Positions 9,225 through 18,133 of a stretch of DNA of 64,000 nucleotides are shown here, piece after piece. The first letter of the stretch is position 1. Every line of letters begins with the position of its first letter. The DNA lies in the NCBI RefSeq assembly GCF_015277875.1, contig NZ_CP063814.1:1116001-1180000 (forward strand), in the 5' to 3' direction. This stretch comes from Microbacterium luteum (GTDB taxonomy: Bacteria; Actinomycetota; Actinomycetes; Actinomycetales; Microbacteriaceae). The position numbers and the translations under genes are program-made. Below the pieces are notes generated by a model, which did no database searches, was not told the origin of the DNA, and saw only the letters and a program-made list of their open reading frames with translations.

Positions 9225-10110
9225 GTGACGCGACAGGAGATCTCTGACGAGGTGTGGGCCGTGATGGAGCCGTTGATGCCGACGGTGACCGGTCGGTCGC
9301 GGCCGTGGACGGATCACCGGCTCGCTATCGAGGGGATGGCGTGGAAGTACCGGACCGGTGCGCCGTGGCGTGACGTTCCGGAACGGTTCGGGAAGTGGAA
9401 CTCGATCTACAAGCGGTTCAACCGGTGGGCCGGGGACGGCACCTGGCAGAAGCTGCTCACCGAGGTGCAGAAGCAGGCCGACGCCGCTGGGGAAATCGAC
9501 TGGGTCGTCTCGATCGACTCCACGATCGCGCGCGTGCATCAGCACGGCGCGACCCTCGCCCGGGACACAGGGGGCTGTGCCGAATCACAAGAATCCGTGG
9601 TCCGAGCCGCCTGATCACGGGATCGGACGCTCCCGCGGCGGGCTGACGACCAAACTGCACCTGGTCTGCGACGGCCGCGGCCGGCCGCTGAGCATGATGA
9701 TCACCGCCGGGAACATCAACGACACCACGATGATGAGCGCGGTGCTGGAGAACATCCGCGTTCCCCGCGACGGGAAGGGCCGCCCCCGCACCCGCCCCGA
9801 CCGGGTGCTCGCCGACAAGGGGTACCCCTCAAGGGCGAACCGCGCCTGGCTCCGCGACCGGAGGATCGCGGCGACCATCCCCGAGCGGGACGACCAGATC
9901 GCGCACCGCCGCAAGAAGCCGGGCCGGCCGATCGCTTTCGGCGACAAGCAGAAGGAACGCTACAAGGGACGCAACGTCGTAGAACGCTGCTTCAACCGTC
10001 TCAAGCAGTGGCGCGGCATCGCGATGCGCTCGGACAAACTCGCCCGCAACTACCGAGCCGCCGTCAGCCTCGCCGCGGCGCTGATCTGGATCAAGACCGA
10101 TCTCCGCTGA
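9225..10110 (+). CDS. IS5-family transposase (two frames, likely programmed frameshift), copy 1
   Basis: Frame A starts at GTG 9225 and encodes the N-terminal domain (MTRQEISDEVWAVMEPLMP) through the first catalytic Asp (WVVSIDSTIARVHQHG), ending at 9614. Frame B continues with VPNHKNPWSEPPDHGIGRSRGGLTTK and the second Asp (VLADKGYPS) and Glu (RNVVERCFNRLKQW) of the DDE triad, ending at 10110. The frame change falls near a run of five G residues around 9570. Two-frame transposases expressed by frameshifting are typical of the IS427 group. Cut-and-paste or copy-paste of the IS, and of the composite element when both copies act together, depends on it. Confidence 0.88.
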
Positions 10111-10420
10111 GCGCTTCGCGCTCCTGCAGCGTGCGCTCAAGCTGTCCCACCGTCGGCGCACCCGCAAAGCCGCGCTCGGTCAGATAGACCCTGCACGCCA
10201 AGTCGGCAGTGTTCCCCTGGGACGGGAACAAGTCCTGACCGTCCAGAAGAATCGTGGGCGAGCCCGCGAAACCAGAGCTCACCGCCTCAGCCTCGGTGCG
10301 GATCAACACGAACTCCACCGGAACATCGCCCCGTCCGATCGAGTCGAGCACCAGCCGTACTCGATCGCCCGCCTCCTGCCAATTCGGGCAATCCTCGATA
10401 TGCAGCACCTGGATCTTCAC
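10091..10420 (-). CDS. Thioredoxin-like passenger protein of the IS, copy 1
   Basis: 109 residues: MKIQVLHIEDCPNWQEAG start, GFAGSPTILLDGQDLFP in the middle and LACRVYLTERGFAGAPTVGQL near the end. A single Cys at residue 11 followed by a cis-Pro-type SPT motif resembles small thioredoxin-fold proteins found beside mercury and other metal resistance genes. It lies wholly inside the IS, convergent with and overlapping the transposase end by 20 bases, and is therefore copied with it. Biochemical role unknown; a metal- or thiol-related role is inference from similarity alone. Confidence 0.75.
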   Translation of the reverse strand: MKIQVLHIEDCPNWQEAGDRVRLVLDSIGRGDVPVEFVLIRTEAEAVSSGFAGSPTILLDGQDLFPSQGNTADLACRVYLTERGFAGAPTVGQLERTLQEREALSGDRS

Positions 10421-10534
10421 ACGCCCATTCTCCCGCGCAACTCACGGCGGCTGGCCACCCCGCACCTTCTTGATCAACACGCCCTAGGTCTGTCCTCCAT
10501 GCTCAGCAAGAATGTGGAGACGACGAGGAGCGAC

Positions 10535-10838
10535 ATGCGAAACGAATGGGCACCCGACGAGCAGCCCTGGGCGCGTCGAGCGGGCGATGACCAACCCGAT
10601 CGAGGTTTGGAAGGCCCCGGCTACCTCGTCTGTCCGTTCTGCGGCGCCCGCTCCGCCAAGCGGTCGTACGGCGACGAGGCCGCGGACAACGGACGACTCG
10701 AGCTGTACTGCACCAACGAGCACTGCCAGGCTCGAGAGATCGTGGTGCTAGTTCTCAAGGACACGTATCGAGCCCATACAGCGCCGACGTACGCCTGCTC
10801 GAAGCGCTCGATGCCGAGGCGACCACTCTCGCTCATAG
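10535..10838 (+). pseudogene. Zinc-ribbon protein gene, probably frameshifted
   Basis: From ATG 10535 the frame encodes MRNEWAPDEQPW..., then two Cys pairs, VCPFCGARS and YCTNEHCQ, a four-Cys zinc-ribbon arrangement, followed by EIVVLVLKDTYRAH. After that the frame runs on into the antisense of the next gene, whereas a neighbouring frame gives the plausible end SADVRLLEALDAEATTLAH and a TAG at 10836-10838. A single indel near 10780 would join them. Function unknown. The gene is the first inside the composite transposon. Confidence 0.55.
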
Positions 10839-11204
10839 TGCGGCTCCCGTGGTGTTCGTGGTGTCGCAGCAGAATGGCACGTCGCAGTTCTCGTCGGTGC
10901 AGGGTGCACCGTCGTCGTAAGCGAGCACGGTGTCCACGAGCATCGAGATTGCGCGAGTCAGATGCGGGTCCGCGATCTCATACCGGGTCTGGCGTCCTTC
11001 CGGGGTCGCGACCACGATGCCGCAGCCGCGGAGGCACGCGAGGTGGTTGGAGACGTTCGTCCGGGTCAGGCTCAGCGACTCCGACAATCGGGCAGGGTAC
11101 CCGGGGGCTTCGAGAAGCTCGAGAAGAATCCGGGAGCGGGTCGGATCGGCCATCGCACGGCCGAGACGGTTCATCACATCAACACGAGACGCAAGGGTCA
11201 GCAC
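10833..11204 (-). CDS. cmtR: CmtR-like ArsR-family metal-sensing repressor
   Basis: About 123 residues. The winged-helix core MNRLGRAMADPTRSRILLELL and NVSNHLACLRGCGIVVATPEGRQTRYE closely follows Mycobacterium CmtR, a Cd(II)/Pb(II) sensor. The CLRGC pair sits in the recognition helix as in CmtR, and a Cys-rich tail (CTDENCDVPFCC) can supply the third ligand. The GTG at 11204 (VLTLASRVDVM) is preferred over 11219 by alignment with the second copy at 22023. It diverges from the membrane protein gene at 11285; imperfect ACTAT/ATAGT half-sites at 11206-11232 may be its operator. Confidence 0.87.
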   Translation of the reverse strand: MLTLASRVDVMNRLGRAMADPTRSRILLELLEAPGYPARLSESLSLTRTNVSNHLACLRGCGIVVATPEGRQTRYEIADPHLTRAISMLVDTVLAYDDGAPCTDENCDVPFCCDTTNTTGAAL

Positions 11205-11284
11205 CCGCTGACTATACACCTGATAGTGTTTGATGATCGTCTATCCCGATTTCTTGAGCACCACCGAGCGTAGGACCGTCCGCA

Positions 11285-11704
11285 ATGATCCGCCCCGCCT
11301 CCTTTGACCGCGCTATCGCTGCGCGCGTGGGTTGGCCGGTGGCGAAACTGCTCGTAGGGCTGGGGCTGGTCATGGCGCTTCTGATGGGGTCGTGGGCGGC
11401 GACGCACGCCGAGACCGAGGGCCTTGCAGCCGCGCCGATGGCGGAGCTGACGGTCACCGACGATCCGGGAGTCGTATCGGCGGCGATAGCGGGTGGGCAC
11501 GCCGGTGAGGCCGGCGATCTCGGTGCCGCCCTGTGCCTGCTGGGAGTGGCATGCTGTCTGGCGCTCGTCGTGCTGGCCCGGCGGGCACCGTCCCGCACGT
11601 TCAGCGTCGAGCGTGTCGCAGGGATAGTGCGTGAACGGATCGCGGTCCCGTCGTCCCGAAATCCGGTGCTCACACTTACGCAGCTGCGCGTGTTCCGAAC
11701 CTGA
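11285..11704 (+). CDS. Small membrane protein, function unknown
   Basis: 139 residues with two hydrophobic segments: about 19-38 (AKLLVGLGLVMALLMGSWAA), which could be an uncleaved signal anchor, and about 82-98 (ALCLLGVACCLALVVL). A short region between them would be outside the membrane. It is divergent from cmtR and 91 bases upstream of the resA gene, so it may be the first gene of the cytochrome c maturation operon or a metal-response gene. No motif decides this; the family is not recognised. Confidence 0.65.
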   Translation: MIRPASFDRAIAARVGWPVAKLLVGLGLVMALLMGSWAATHAETEGLAAAPMAELTVTDDPGVVSAAIAGGHAGEAGDLGAALCLLGVACCLALVVLARRAPSRTFSVERVAGIVRERIAVPSSRNPVLTLTQLRVFRT

Positions 11705-11795
11705 TCCACCACTCAACACCCTTGCACCTGTGAGAGCGTGCGGATTCTGGCGCTGCCAGACCGCCGCCTGTTGAGTCCTGGTATTGGAGAACGTC

Positions 11796-12455
11796 GTGGC
11801 AAACCCATTCCGGGTGACTTCCGTCACCCGCGCCGTCCCACGGGCCGCCCATCGAGGGCCCTGGCGTACATTCCGTGCGGCCGCCGCGATGCTCGCTGCG
11901 GCCGCCGTGCTCGCGGTCGCTGGGTGCACATCCCAGGACGGGCTGGCCGCCACGGTGAACAACGGCACCGGTTCCACCAGCGTCGACGAGCGCATCGTGG
12001 AGATTGCCCCGGATGAGCGCGGCGAGCCGGTGGTGTTCGCAGGCGTCGACGAGCGCGGAAACCCGGTCAGCAGCGACGAGTTCGCCGGCGAGGTGTACGT
12101 CGTGAACTTCTGGTATGCCGCGTGTGGCCCATGCCGGGTCGAGGCTCCTCTGCTCGAAGAGGTGTGGCAGACCTACCAACCCGAAGGGGTGGGCTTCATC
12201 GGGGTGAACATCTACGACCAGCCCGCCACCGCGCTGTCCTTCGCCGAGGACTACGGGATCACCTACCCGAGCGTGATCGACATCGTCGACGGGAAGACCA
12301 AGCTCGCGTTCGCCGCAGTCACCCCCATCCAGGCAACCCCGACGACCCTGGTTATGGACCGTCAGGGCAGGGTCGCCGCGCGGATCATTGGACAACTGCC
12401 AGCCGCGTCGATCCTGTCCACCCTCGTCGCGGACACGCTGGCGGAGACCGAATGA
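11796..12455 (+). CDS. resA: ResA/TlpA-like thioredoxin lipoprotein
   Basis: 219 residues. Signal peptide with a lipobox (AVLAVAGC, Cys about residue 44), so it is probably a lipid-anchored outward-facing protein. The thioredoxin domain has the redox motif FWYAACGPCRVEAP (CGPC) and the cis-Pro loop IQATPTTLVMD. ResA-type proteins reduce the haem-binding cysteines of apocytochrome c. GGAGA lies 5 bases before the GTG at 11796, better than the TTG at 11784. It overlaps ccdA by four bases (ATGA), which shows an operon that provides reductant through CcdA. Confidence 0.9.
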   Translation: MANPFRVTSVTRAVPRAAHRGPWRTFRAAAAMLAAAAVLAVAGCTSQDGLAATVNNGTGSTSVDERIVEIAPDERGEPVVFAGVDERGNPVSSDEFAGEVYVVNFWYAACGPCRVEAPLLEEVWQTYQPEGVGFIGVNIYDQPATALSFAEDYGITYPSVIDIVDGKTKLAFAAVTPIQATPTTLVMDRQGRVAARIIGQLPAASILSTLVADTLAETE

Positions 12456-13201
12456 GCGCCGAAGGGCTTATCTTCGACGGCGCCCTCTGGGTGGCCGTGC
12501 TCATCGCCATGCTCGCGGGACTCATCTCCTTCGTCTCCCCGTGCGTGCTCCCGCTCGTCCCCGGATACTTCGGCTACCTCGGATCCTCCCTCTCCAACTC
12601 CCCGACACAGACCCCCGCCGGCGGTCGAAGTCGGCTGCTCAGCGGGGTGGCATTGTTCATCGCCGGGTTCACTATCGTGTTCATGACCGTCACAGTGCTC
12701 GGCGGGGTGGCCGGGATGTTCTTCCTCGAATACGCGAACATCCTCACCCGGGTGCTCGGGGCAGTCGTCATCGCCATGGGACTGGTGTTCATCGGCGCCT
12801 TCCCCCGCGCCCAACGCACCCTCCGGCCGCGTTTCCGCGGCAATCTGGGACTGCTCAGCGCACCGCTGCTGGGCATCGCGCTCGGGATCGGCTGGACGCC
12901 CTGCATCGGACCGACCTTAGCGGCGATCATGTCGGTCTCCTGGAATCTCGGCGACCCCGGCCGTGCCGCGCTGCTGGGTCTGGCATACTCGCTCGGACTG
13001 GGCATCCCGTTCTTCCTGCTCGCGCTCGGACTGGGCTGGGCCACCCGGTCGGTCACCTTCCTCCGACGCCACATCCGGGTAGTCAACATCATCGGCGGCA
13101 GCCTGCTGATCGCACTGGGCGTGCTGATGGTCACCGGCATCTGGGGGACGTTGATGTCCGTTCTGCAGGGGGTGATGCTCAGTGTCACGCTCCCTCTCTG
13201 A
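12452..13201 (+). CDS. ccdA: CcdA-family cytochrome c biogenesis / thiol-disulfide transmembrane protein
   Basis: 249 residues, six membrane segments. The two conserved Cys motifs are present: FVSPCVLPLVPGYFGYL near the N-terminus and GIGWTPCIGPTLAA in the second half. CcdA passes electrons from cytoplasmic thioredoxin across the membrane to ResA-like acceptors. It starts inside the end of resA (ATGA) and overlaps the resB start by 20 bases, so translation is tightly coupled. Confidence 0.93.
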   Translation: MSAEGLIFDGALWVAVLIAMLAGLISFVSPCVLPLVPGYFGYLGSSLSNSPTQTPAGGRSRLLSGVALFIAGFTIVFMTVTVLGGVAGMFFLEYANILTRVLGAVVIAMGLVFIGAFPRAQRTLRPRFRGNLGLLSAPLLGIALGIGWTPCIGPTLAAIMSVSWNLGDPGRAALLGLAYSLGLGIPFFLLALGLGWATRSVTFLRRHIRVVNIIGGSLLIALGVLMVTGIWGTLMSVLQGVMLSVTLPL

Positions 13202-14900
13202 CCAGTCCCAGACCGACCCGTCCCGCCCCGCCGATCACATCGATCAGGACGAGCCGGACACGGTCACCTCTCCAACGCTGGGACCCTTCGAGTGGCTGCG
13301 GTGGGGGTGGCGGCAGCTGACCAGCATGCGCACGGCGATCCTGCTGCTGCTCCTGCTGGCCATTGCCTCGGTTCCCGGCTCGATCTTTCCCCAGCGCACC
13401 GCAGACCCCAACGGCGTCCTGCAATACTTCCGAGACAACCCCGACCTGGCCCCCATCCTCGACGGGCTCCAGGTGTTCGACCTGTACAACTCCGCCTGGT
13501 TCTCCGGCATCTACCTACTGCTGTTCATCTCGCTGATCGGCTGCATCATCCCCCGCACCCGGCACCACTGGAAAGCCCTCCGCACCCGGCCACCACGCAC
13601 CCCGGCCCGACTCAACCGGCTGAGCGCGTACCTCGCCGTCGACACCCCCGCGCCGGTCGAGAACCCTGAGATTTACGCGGCCGACGTGATCGCCGCCGCA
13701 GCTGCGGACCTTCGTCGCCGCGGTTACCGTATCGAGCGGTATGACACCGCCCAGTCTTGGTCGGTGTCGGCCGAGCGCGGGTACCTCCGTGAGACTGGCA
13801 ACCTGATTTTCCACGCCTCCCTCGTCGGGGTCCTCGTCGCCGTTCTCGCCGCCAGCGGCTTCTCCTACACCGGGCAACGAGTCATCGTCGAAGGCACCAC
13901 ATTCGTCAACACCCTCAACGACTACTCCTCGTTCACCCCGGGCAGGTTCGTGGACGGCACCCAGCTCGACCCGTACTCGCTGACCCTCGACAGCTTCGAC
14001 GTCAGCTACGTGCCACCGGGAGTACCCGGCGCTGGCCAAGCGGGCGACTTCGCCGCAAACCTCACCATCCGCGACGCCCGCACCGGGACGGAGGACACCG
14101 AGAGCGTCCGCGTGAACTACCCCATCACCGTCGGCAGCGACCGGGTCTATCTGCTCGGAAACGGCTACGCACCCACCATCACCGTTCGCAATCCCGAAGG
14201 CACGGTCGTGTACAGCGAATCGCAGCCCTTCCTCCCGCAAGACAGCATGATGACTTCGCTTGGCATCATCAAAGTCCCGGACGGGCTTCCCGAACAGGTC
14301 GGGCTCGTCGGATTCTTCTACCCCACCCAGGGCGCCCTCGACACCGGGGCGTTCACCTCGGTGTATCCCGATCTGGTGAACCCGGTCGTCACCTTCAACG
14401 TGTTCTCCGGCAGCCTCGGCATCGACGACGGTGTGCCCCGGTCGGTGTACACCCTCGACACTTCGGAGATGACCCAGCACACCGGCGGCAGCACCGGCGT
14501 CGAGTCGATCCAGCTCACTCCCGGGCAGACCGCCGACCTGCCCAATGGGTGGGGCACGGTCACCTTCGAGGACGCCTCCGGCGGCACGAATCCACTGGCG
14601 GCGGTGAAACGATTCGCGTCGCTGGACATCAAACGCGACACCGGCGGTCCTTGGGTGCTCGCCTTCGCCACCCTCGCCACGCTGGGTCTGATCACCGCGC
14701 TTCTCGTTCCCCGACGTCGCGTATTCGTTAAAGCATCCGTCACCGGCAACTCGGACGAGCCCACCCTGCGCCTGGAATACGCGGGCCTCGCACGCGGGGA
14801 GGACCCTCAGCTCCCCGACGCAATCGCCAGCATCCGCGACGGCCACCTCGCCGCTCGTGAACACCACACCCCACAGACCGCCAGCCGGAAGAACCTCTGA
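13182..14900 (+). CDS. resB: ResB-like cytochrome c synthetase subunit
   Basis: 572 residues. Motifs of the ResB/Ccs1 family are clear: LRWGWRQLTSMRTAILLLLLLAIASVPGS (cited in part), GSIFPQR, YFRDNPDLAPILD, FDLYNSAWFS and PRTRHHWKALR. Four membrane segments, three in the N-terminal third and one near residue 495, hold a large outer domain. With CcsB/ResC it forms the haem lyase of system II, which attaches haem to apocytochrome c. The GTG at 13182 lies inside ccdA and the stop overlaps the dsbA ATG by one base. Confidence 0.92.
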   Translation: MSRSLSDQSQTDPSRPADHIDQDEPDTVTSPTLGPFEWLRWGWRQLTSMRTAILLLLLLAIASVPGSIFPQRTADPNGVLQYFRDNPDLAPILDGLQVFDLYNSAWFSGIYLLLFISLIGCIIPRTRHHWKALRTRPPRTPARLNRLSAYLAVDTPAPVENPEIYAADVIAAAAADLRRRGYRIERYDTAQSWSVSAERGYLRETGNLIFHASLVGVLVAVLAASGFSYTGQRVIVEGTTFVNTLNDYSSFTPGRFVDGTQLDPYSLTLDSFDVSYVPPGVPGAGQAGDFAANLTIRDARTGTEDTESVRVNYPITVGSDRVYLLGNGYAPTITVRNPEGTVVYSESQPFLPQDSMMTSLGIIKVPDGLPEQVGLVGFFYPTQGALDTGAFTSVYPDLVNPVVTFNVFSGSLGIDDGVPRSVYTLDTSEMTQHTGGSTGVESIQLTPGQTADLPNGWGTVTFEDASGGTNPLAAVKRFASLDIKRDTGGPWVLAFATLATLGLITALLVPRRRVFVKASVTGNSDEPTLRLEYAGLARGEDPQLPDAIASIRDGHLAAREHHTPQTASRKNL

Positions 14901-15556
14901 TGAAGACCCCCCTGAAAGTCACCCTCATCGCGATCACTGCTGTGATCGTGCTCGTCATCGGCGCGATCATCTACACGATCAACACCCGCCCCCAGGTTTC
15001 CGCGGACGACAACGCCTCCGACGCGCTGCCTGGCGCCCGCAGCAACTCCCACGTCCTTGATAGCGCCGGGCCCGACGCTCCGACGCTGGTGGAGTTCCTC
15101 GACTTCGAATGCGAGGCATGTGGGGCGTTATACCCGTACGTCGAAGAGATTCGTGAGCAGTACGACGGACAGATCAACTATGTGTTCCGGTACTACCCGA
15201 TCCCCAGCCACTACAACTCGATGAACGCCGCCCTCGCGGTGGAAGCGGCCGCGCAGCAAGACCGGGTCGAGGACATGTACCACCGCATGTTCGAGACACA
15301 GGCCGAGTGGGGCGAGCAGCAAGTCTCCGAAGCGGACCTGTTCCGGAGCTTCGCCGAGGAGCTGGGCCTGGATATGGCCGCCTACGATGAGGCGGTCGCG
15401 GATCCCGCCACCCGGGAGCGGGTCGAAGAAGACTTCGCCGAAGGGCAGGACATGGGCGTGCAGGGCACGCCCACGTTCTTCCTCGACGGCGAACGACTCG
15501 AGCTCACCCAACTGACCGATCTCACCGATGCTCTCGACCGCGCCCTCGCTGACTGA
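14900..15556 (+). CDS. DsbA-family membrane-anchored thioredoxin-like protein
   Basis: 218 residues. N-terminal membrane anchor (about 7-28, VTLIAITAVIVLVIGAIIYT) and a thioredoxin fold with an inserted helical domain. The active site is FLDFECEACGALYP (CEAC) and the cis-Pro loop is VQGTPTFFLDG. DsbA-fold proteins oxidise or isomerise cysteines in exported proteins. Here, between resB and lnt, it may process apocytochrome or lipoprotein cysteines. Start ATG overlaps the resB stop; the end overlaps lnt by 29 bases. Confidence 0.88.
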   Translation: MKTPLKVTLIAITAVIVLVIGAIIYTINTRPQVSADDNASDALPGARSNSHVLDSAGPDAPTLVEFLDFECEACGALYPYVEEIREQYDGQINYVFRYYPIPSHYNSMNAALAVEAAAQQDRVEDMYHRMFETQAEWGEQQVSEADLFRSFAEELGLDMAAYDEAVADPATRERVEEDFAEGQDMGVQGTPTFFLDGERLELTQLTDLTDALDRALAD

Positions 15557-17126
15557 CACGCCGGCTGACACCGCCTCGGCACCCGCGGCACGGCGCGGGT
15601 TGCCGTTGTGGGCAGCGGTTCTCGCCGCCGCTATCGCCGGCGGGCTTCTGGACTTGTCCTTCCCCGCAGTGGGGTGGTGGCCGCTCGCGTTCGTGAGCGT
15701 CACCATCGCGCTATGCACGATGATCGGCCGCCGCAGCGGTGGCGCGTTCCTGGTCGGTGCGGCCTTCGGCGCCGCGTTTTACTTCATCCATCTGGTGTGG
15801 GTGGGGGCCTTCCTCGGGCCCGTCCCGTGGGTGGCGTTGGCAGGGCTGGAAACGGTGCTGTTCGGGACCGGGGCGATTCCTCTCGCCCTCGCCTACCGGT
15901 GGACCGACCGCACCCGCGGACGCGCCGTCCTGTGGTTTATCGGGGTGCCGCTGCTGGTGGCGGGGCTGTGGAGCATCCGGGAGCTGGTGATGGGGTCCTG
16001 GCCCTACTCCGGGTTCCCATGGGCGCGGATTGGGATGACCCAAGCGAACGGACCGCTACCAGAGGCGGCGTCCTGGGTCGGGCTGACCGGGCTGAGCTTC
16101 CTCATCGTCGCCGCCTGCGCGTGCCTCGTCCAGTGGTGGCGGGCTGGAGGGTTCCGACGCATGCGCGGCATCGTGCCCGCCGCGATGATCGTGACTGTCC
16201 TAGCGGTCGTGCCGCAGTTCCCGACCGGGGACGCCGGCCGGATGGACATCGGGTGGGTGCAGGGAAACGGGCCCTCCGGGTACTTCGATGACCGCACCCC
16301 CGGTGATGTGCTGGCCGCGCAGACGGCCGCGACCGACCCCCTGCTGGGGGAGGACATGGACCTGCTGGTGTGGCCCGAAGGTGCTGTGGACGCCGATCCC
16401 CTCGCCGACCCGGCAATCGCTCGGCGCCTCGACGCTCTCGTCGCCCGGGTCGGCGCACCGCTGCTGGCCAACGCCGCTACCGCTCGCGGCAGTGACGTGT
16501 TCAACACCTCGATTCTGTGGGACGGGCAGGGCACTCCGCAGCTGCATGACAAGGTCAATCCCGTCCCGTTCGGTGAGTACGTCCCGGATCGGTGGTTCTT
16601 CGAGCGGATCGCGCCTGACCTCATCGGCCTGATCCAACGCGAATACACCCCCGGACAGAACCCCCCGTTCGTGACCGTCGACGGGGTGAAAGTCGGACTG
16701 GCGATCTGCTTCGACGTCATCTACGACTCCGTCATCTGGGACGGCGCCCGCGAGGGCGCACAGGTCTACGTGTTCCAGACCAACAACGCCGACTTCCGCG
16801 GCACCGACGAGAACCTTCAACAGCTCGCGTTCGCCCGGATGCGGGCGATCGAGACCGGACGCGCCGTGGTGAACGTCTCCACCGTCGGCACCAGCCAAGT
16901 CATCGCCCCGGACGGACAGATCATCGACGGCGCCGGCGTCGACAAAGCGGCCGCGGCGATCACCCGGGTCCCGCTGCGCGACGGGCTCACCCCCGCCGTC
17001 GTGCTCGGCGGTGCCCTTACAGCTCTGATCGCCCTCGGCGCGATCACCGGTCTCACCATCGCCGGAATCGGACACCGACGCCACCACCACCGACCCCAAA
17101 CCGCACGAGGAGCAAGTGATGCCTGA
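15528..17126 (+). CDS. lnt: Apolipoprotein N-acyltransferase, copy 1
   Basis: 532 residues. Six or more N-terminal membrane segments, then a nitrilase-fold domain with the Glu-Lys-Cys triad: WPEGAVDADP, HDKVNPVPFGEYVPDRWF and LAICFDVIYD. MGSWPYSGFPWARIGMTQ is also typical. Lnt adds the third acyl chain to the diacylated N-terminal Cys of lipoproteins. Its place inside the cytochrome c maturation operon suggests that the ResA-like lipoprotein is a substrate. ATG 15528 lies within the dsbA end, giving coupled translation; the end overlaps ccsB by 8 bases. A second copy is at 27248-28894. Confidence 0.92.
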   Translation: MLSTAPSLTDTPADTASAPAARRGLPLWAAVLAAAIAGGLLDLSFPAVGWWPLAFVSVTIALCTMIGRRSGGAFLVGAAFGAAFYFIHLVWVGAFLGPVPWVALAGLETVLFGTGAIPLALAYRWTDRTRGRAVLWFIGVPLLVAGLWSIRELVMGSWPYSGFPWARIGMTQANGPLPEAASWVGLTGLSFLIVAACACLVQWWRAGGFRRMRGIVPAAMIVTVLAVVPQFPTGDAGRMDIGWVQGNGPSGYFDDRTPGDVLAAQTAATDPLLGEDMDLLVWPEGAVDADPLADPAIARRLDALVARVGAPLLANAATARGSDVFNTSILWDGQGTPQLHDKVNPVPFGEYVPDRWFFERIAPDLIGLIQREYTPGQNPPFVTVDGVKVGLAICFDVIYDSVIWDGAREGAQVYVFQTNNADFRGTDENLQQLAFARMRAIETGRAVVNVSTVGTSQVIAPDGQIIDGAGVDKAAAAITRVPLRDGLTPAVVLGGALTALIALGAITGLTIAGIGHRRHHHRPQTARGASDA

Positions 17127-18132
17127 CCCCGAATCCCTGACCCTGGACAGCATCTCCCTGCTGCTGGTGTGGACCGCGATCGCCGTGTACCTGCTCGCGT
17201 TCGTGGCCTACGCCATCGACCTTGCACAACGCTCAGTACGCCGCGACGAGACGCAGCGGGTGCCCGCGCTCGTGACCGCGGGCGGAGACACGCAGAACAC
17301 ACGCGACGAACGCGCCGAGCTGAACGAGGTCCGCACCCGGCCGGGCCAGCGGCAACGTCTACTCTGGGCGCGCATCGGCACCGTGCTTACCGGGTTCGCG
17401 TTCATCTTCCATCTCGCCGGCACCATCGGGCGAGGACTCGCCGCAGAACGAGTCCCGTGGGCGAACATGTACGAGTTCGCGCTCACCGGGACTTTGCTGA
17501 TCGTCGCGGTCTACCTAGCCGTGCTCCGCCGATACGACCTACGCTTCCTGGGCTCCTTCCTTATCGGTATGGTCGCGTTGCTCCTGGGCGGTGCGACCTT
17601 GGCGTTCTACGTCGAAGTCACCCCGCTGATGGACCCGCTCAAGAGCGTCTGGCTCGTCATCCACGTCTTCGTCGCCTCCCTTGCTACCGCCCTGTTCGCG
17701 ATCTCCTGCGGCCTTTCCGCCACACAGCTCATGCAAGCCCGACGCGAACGACAGGCTGCGCGTCGCAAGGATGAGGGCACGAAGAAATCCGGCCTGGGAT
17801 ACCTGCGTACGCTGCCGACCGCGGAGGCGCTGGAGTCCCTGGCGTATCGGTTCGCGATCGTCGGGTTCATCTTCTGGACCTTCACTCTGATCGCCGGCTC
17901 AATCTGGGCCAACGACTCCTGGGGACGATACTGGGGATTCGACACGAAAGAAGTATGGACGTTCGTGATCTGGGTGCTCTACGCCGGCTATATCCACGCC
18001 CGCGCCACGCGAGGCTGGCGCGGCACCCGCTCTGCATGGCTGTCGATCATCGGCTTCACCGCGGTGCTGTTCAACTTCACCATCGTCAACATGTTCTTCA
18101 AAGGCCTGCACGCCTACTCCGGCCTCAGCTAA
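17119..18132 (+). CDS. ccsB: CcsB/ResC-like cytochrome c haem lyase subunit
   Basis: 337 residues, about eight membrane segments. The haem-handling tryptophan-rich motif is WANDSWGRYWGFDTKEVW, and conserved His residues occur in FHLAGT, LVIHVF and GYIHARAT. It works with ResB to deliver haem and form the thioether bonds of cytochrome c. AGGAG precedes the ATG at 17119. It is the last gene of the resA-ccdA-resB-dsbA-lnt-ccsB operon. Its stop codon lies in the GCTAAC that was duplicated by the following IS481 element, so the gene is intact. Confidence 0.92.
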   Translation: MPDPESLTLDSISLLLVWTAIAVYLLAFVAYAIDLAQRSVRRDETQRVPALVTAGGDTQNTRDERAELNEVRTRPGQRQRLLWARIGTVLTGFAFIFHLAGTIGRGLAAERVPWANMYEFALTGTLLIVAVYLAVLRRYDLRFLGSFLIGMVALLLGGATLAFYVEVTPLMDPLKSVWLVIHVFVASLATALFAISCGLSATQLMQARRERQAARRKDEGTKKSGLGYLRTLPTAEALESLAYRFAIVGFIFWTFTLIAGSIWANDSWGRYWGFDTKEVWTFVIWVLYAGYIHARATRGWRGTRSAWLSIIGFTAVLFNFTIVNMFFKGLHAYSGLS

Positions 18133-18133
18133 C

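Larger units (their letters stand above)
9177..10483 (+). mobile_element. IS5-family (IS427 group-like) element, copy 1, with passenger gene
   Basis: Terminal inverted repeats GGCGTGTTGATCAAGA and TTCTTGATCAACACGCC bound 1307 bp, flanked by CTAG. The transposase is in two overlapping frames on the plus strand and a 109-codon passenger gene lies convergently at the right end. The translated products are identical to those of the copy at 24453-25759, which implies recent duplication. Confidence 0.9.

Noticed and set aside
13515..14867. Long minus-strand open frame opposite resB (450 codons)
   Set aside because: No recognisable motif and resB is well supported on the other strand; typical third-position GC artefact.
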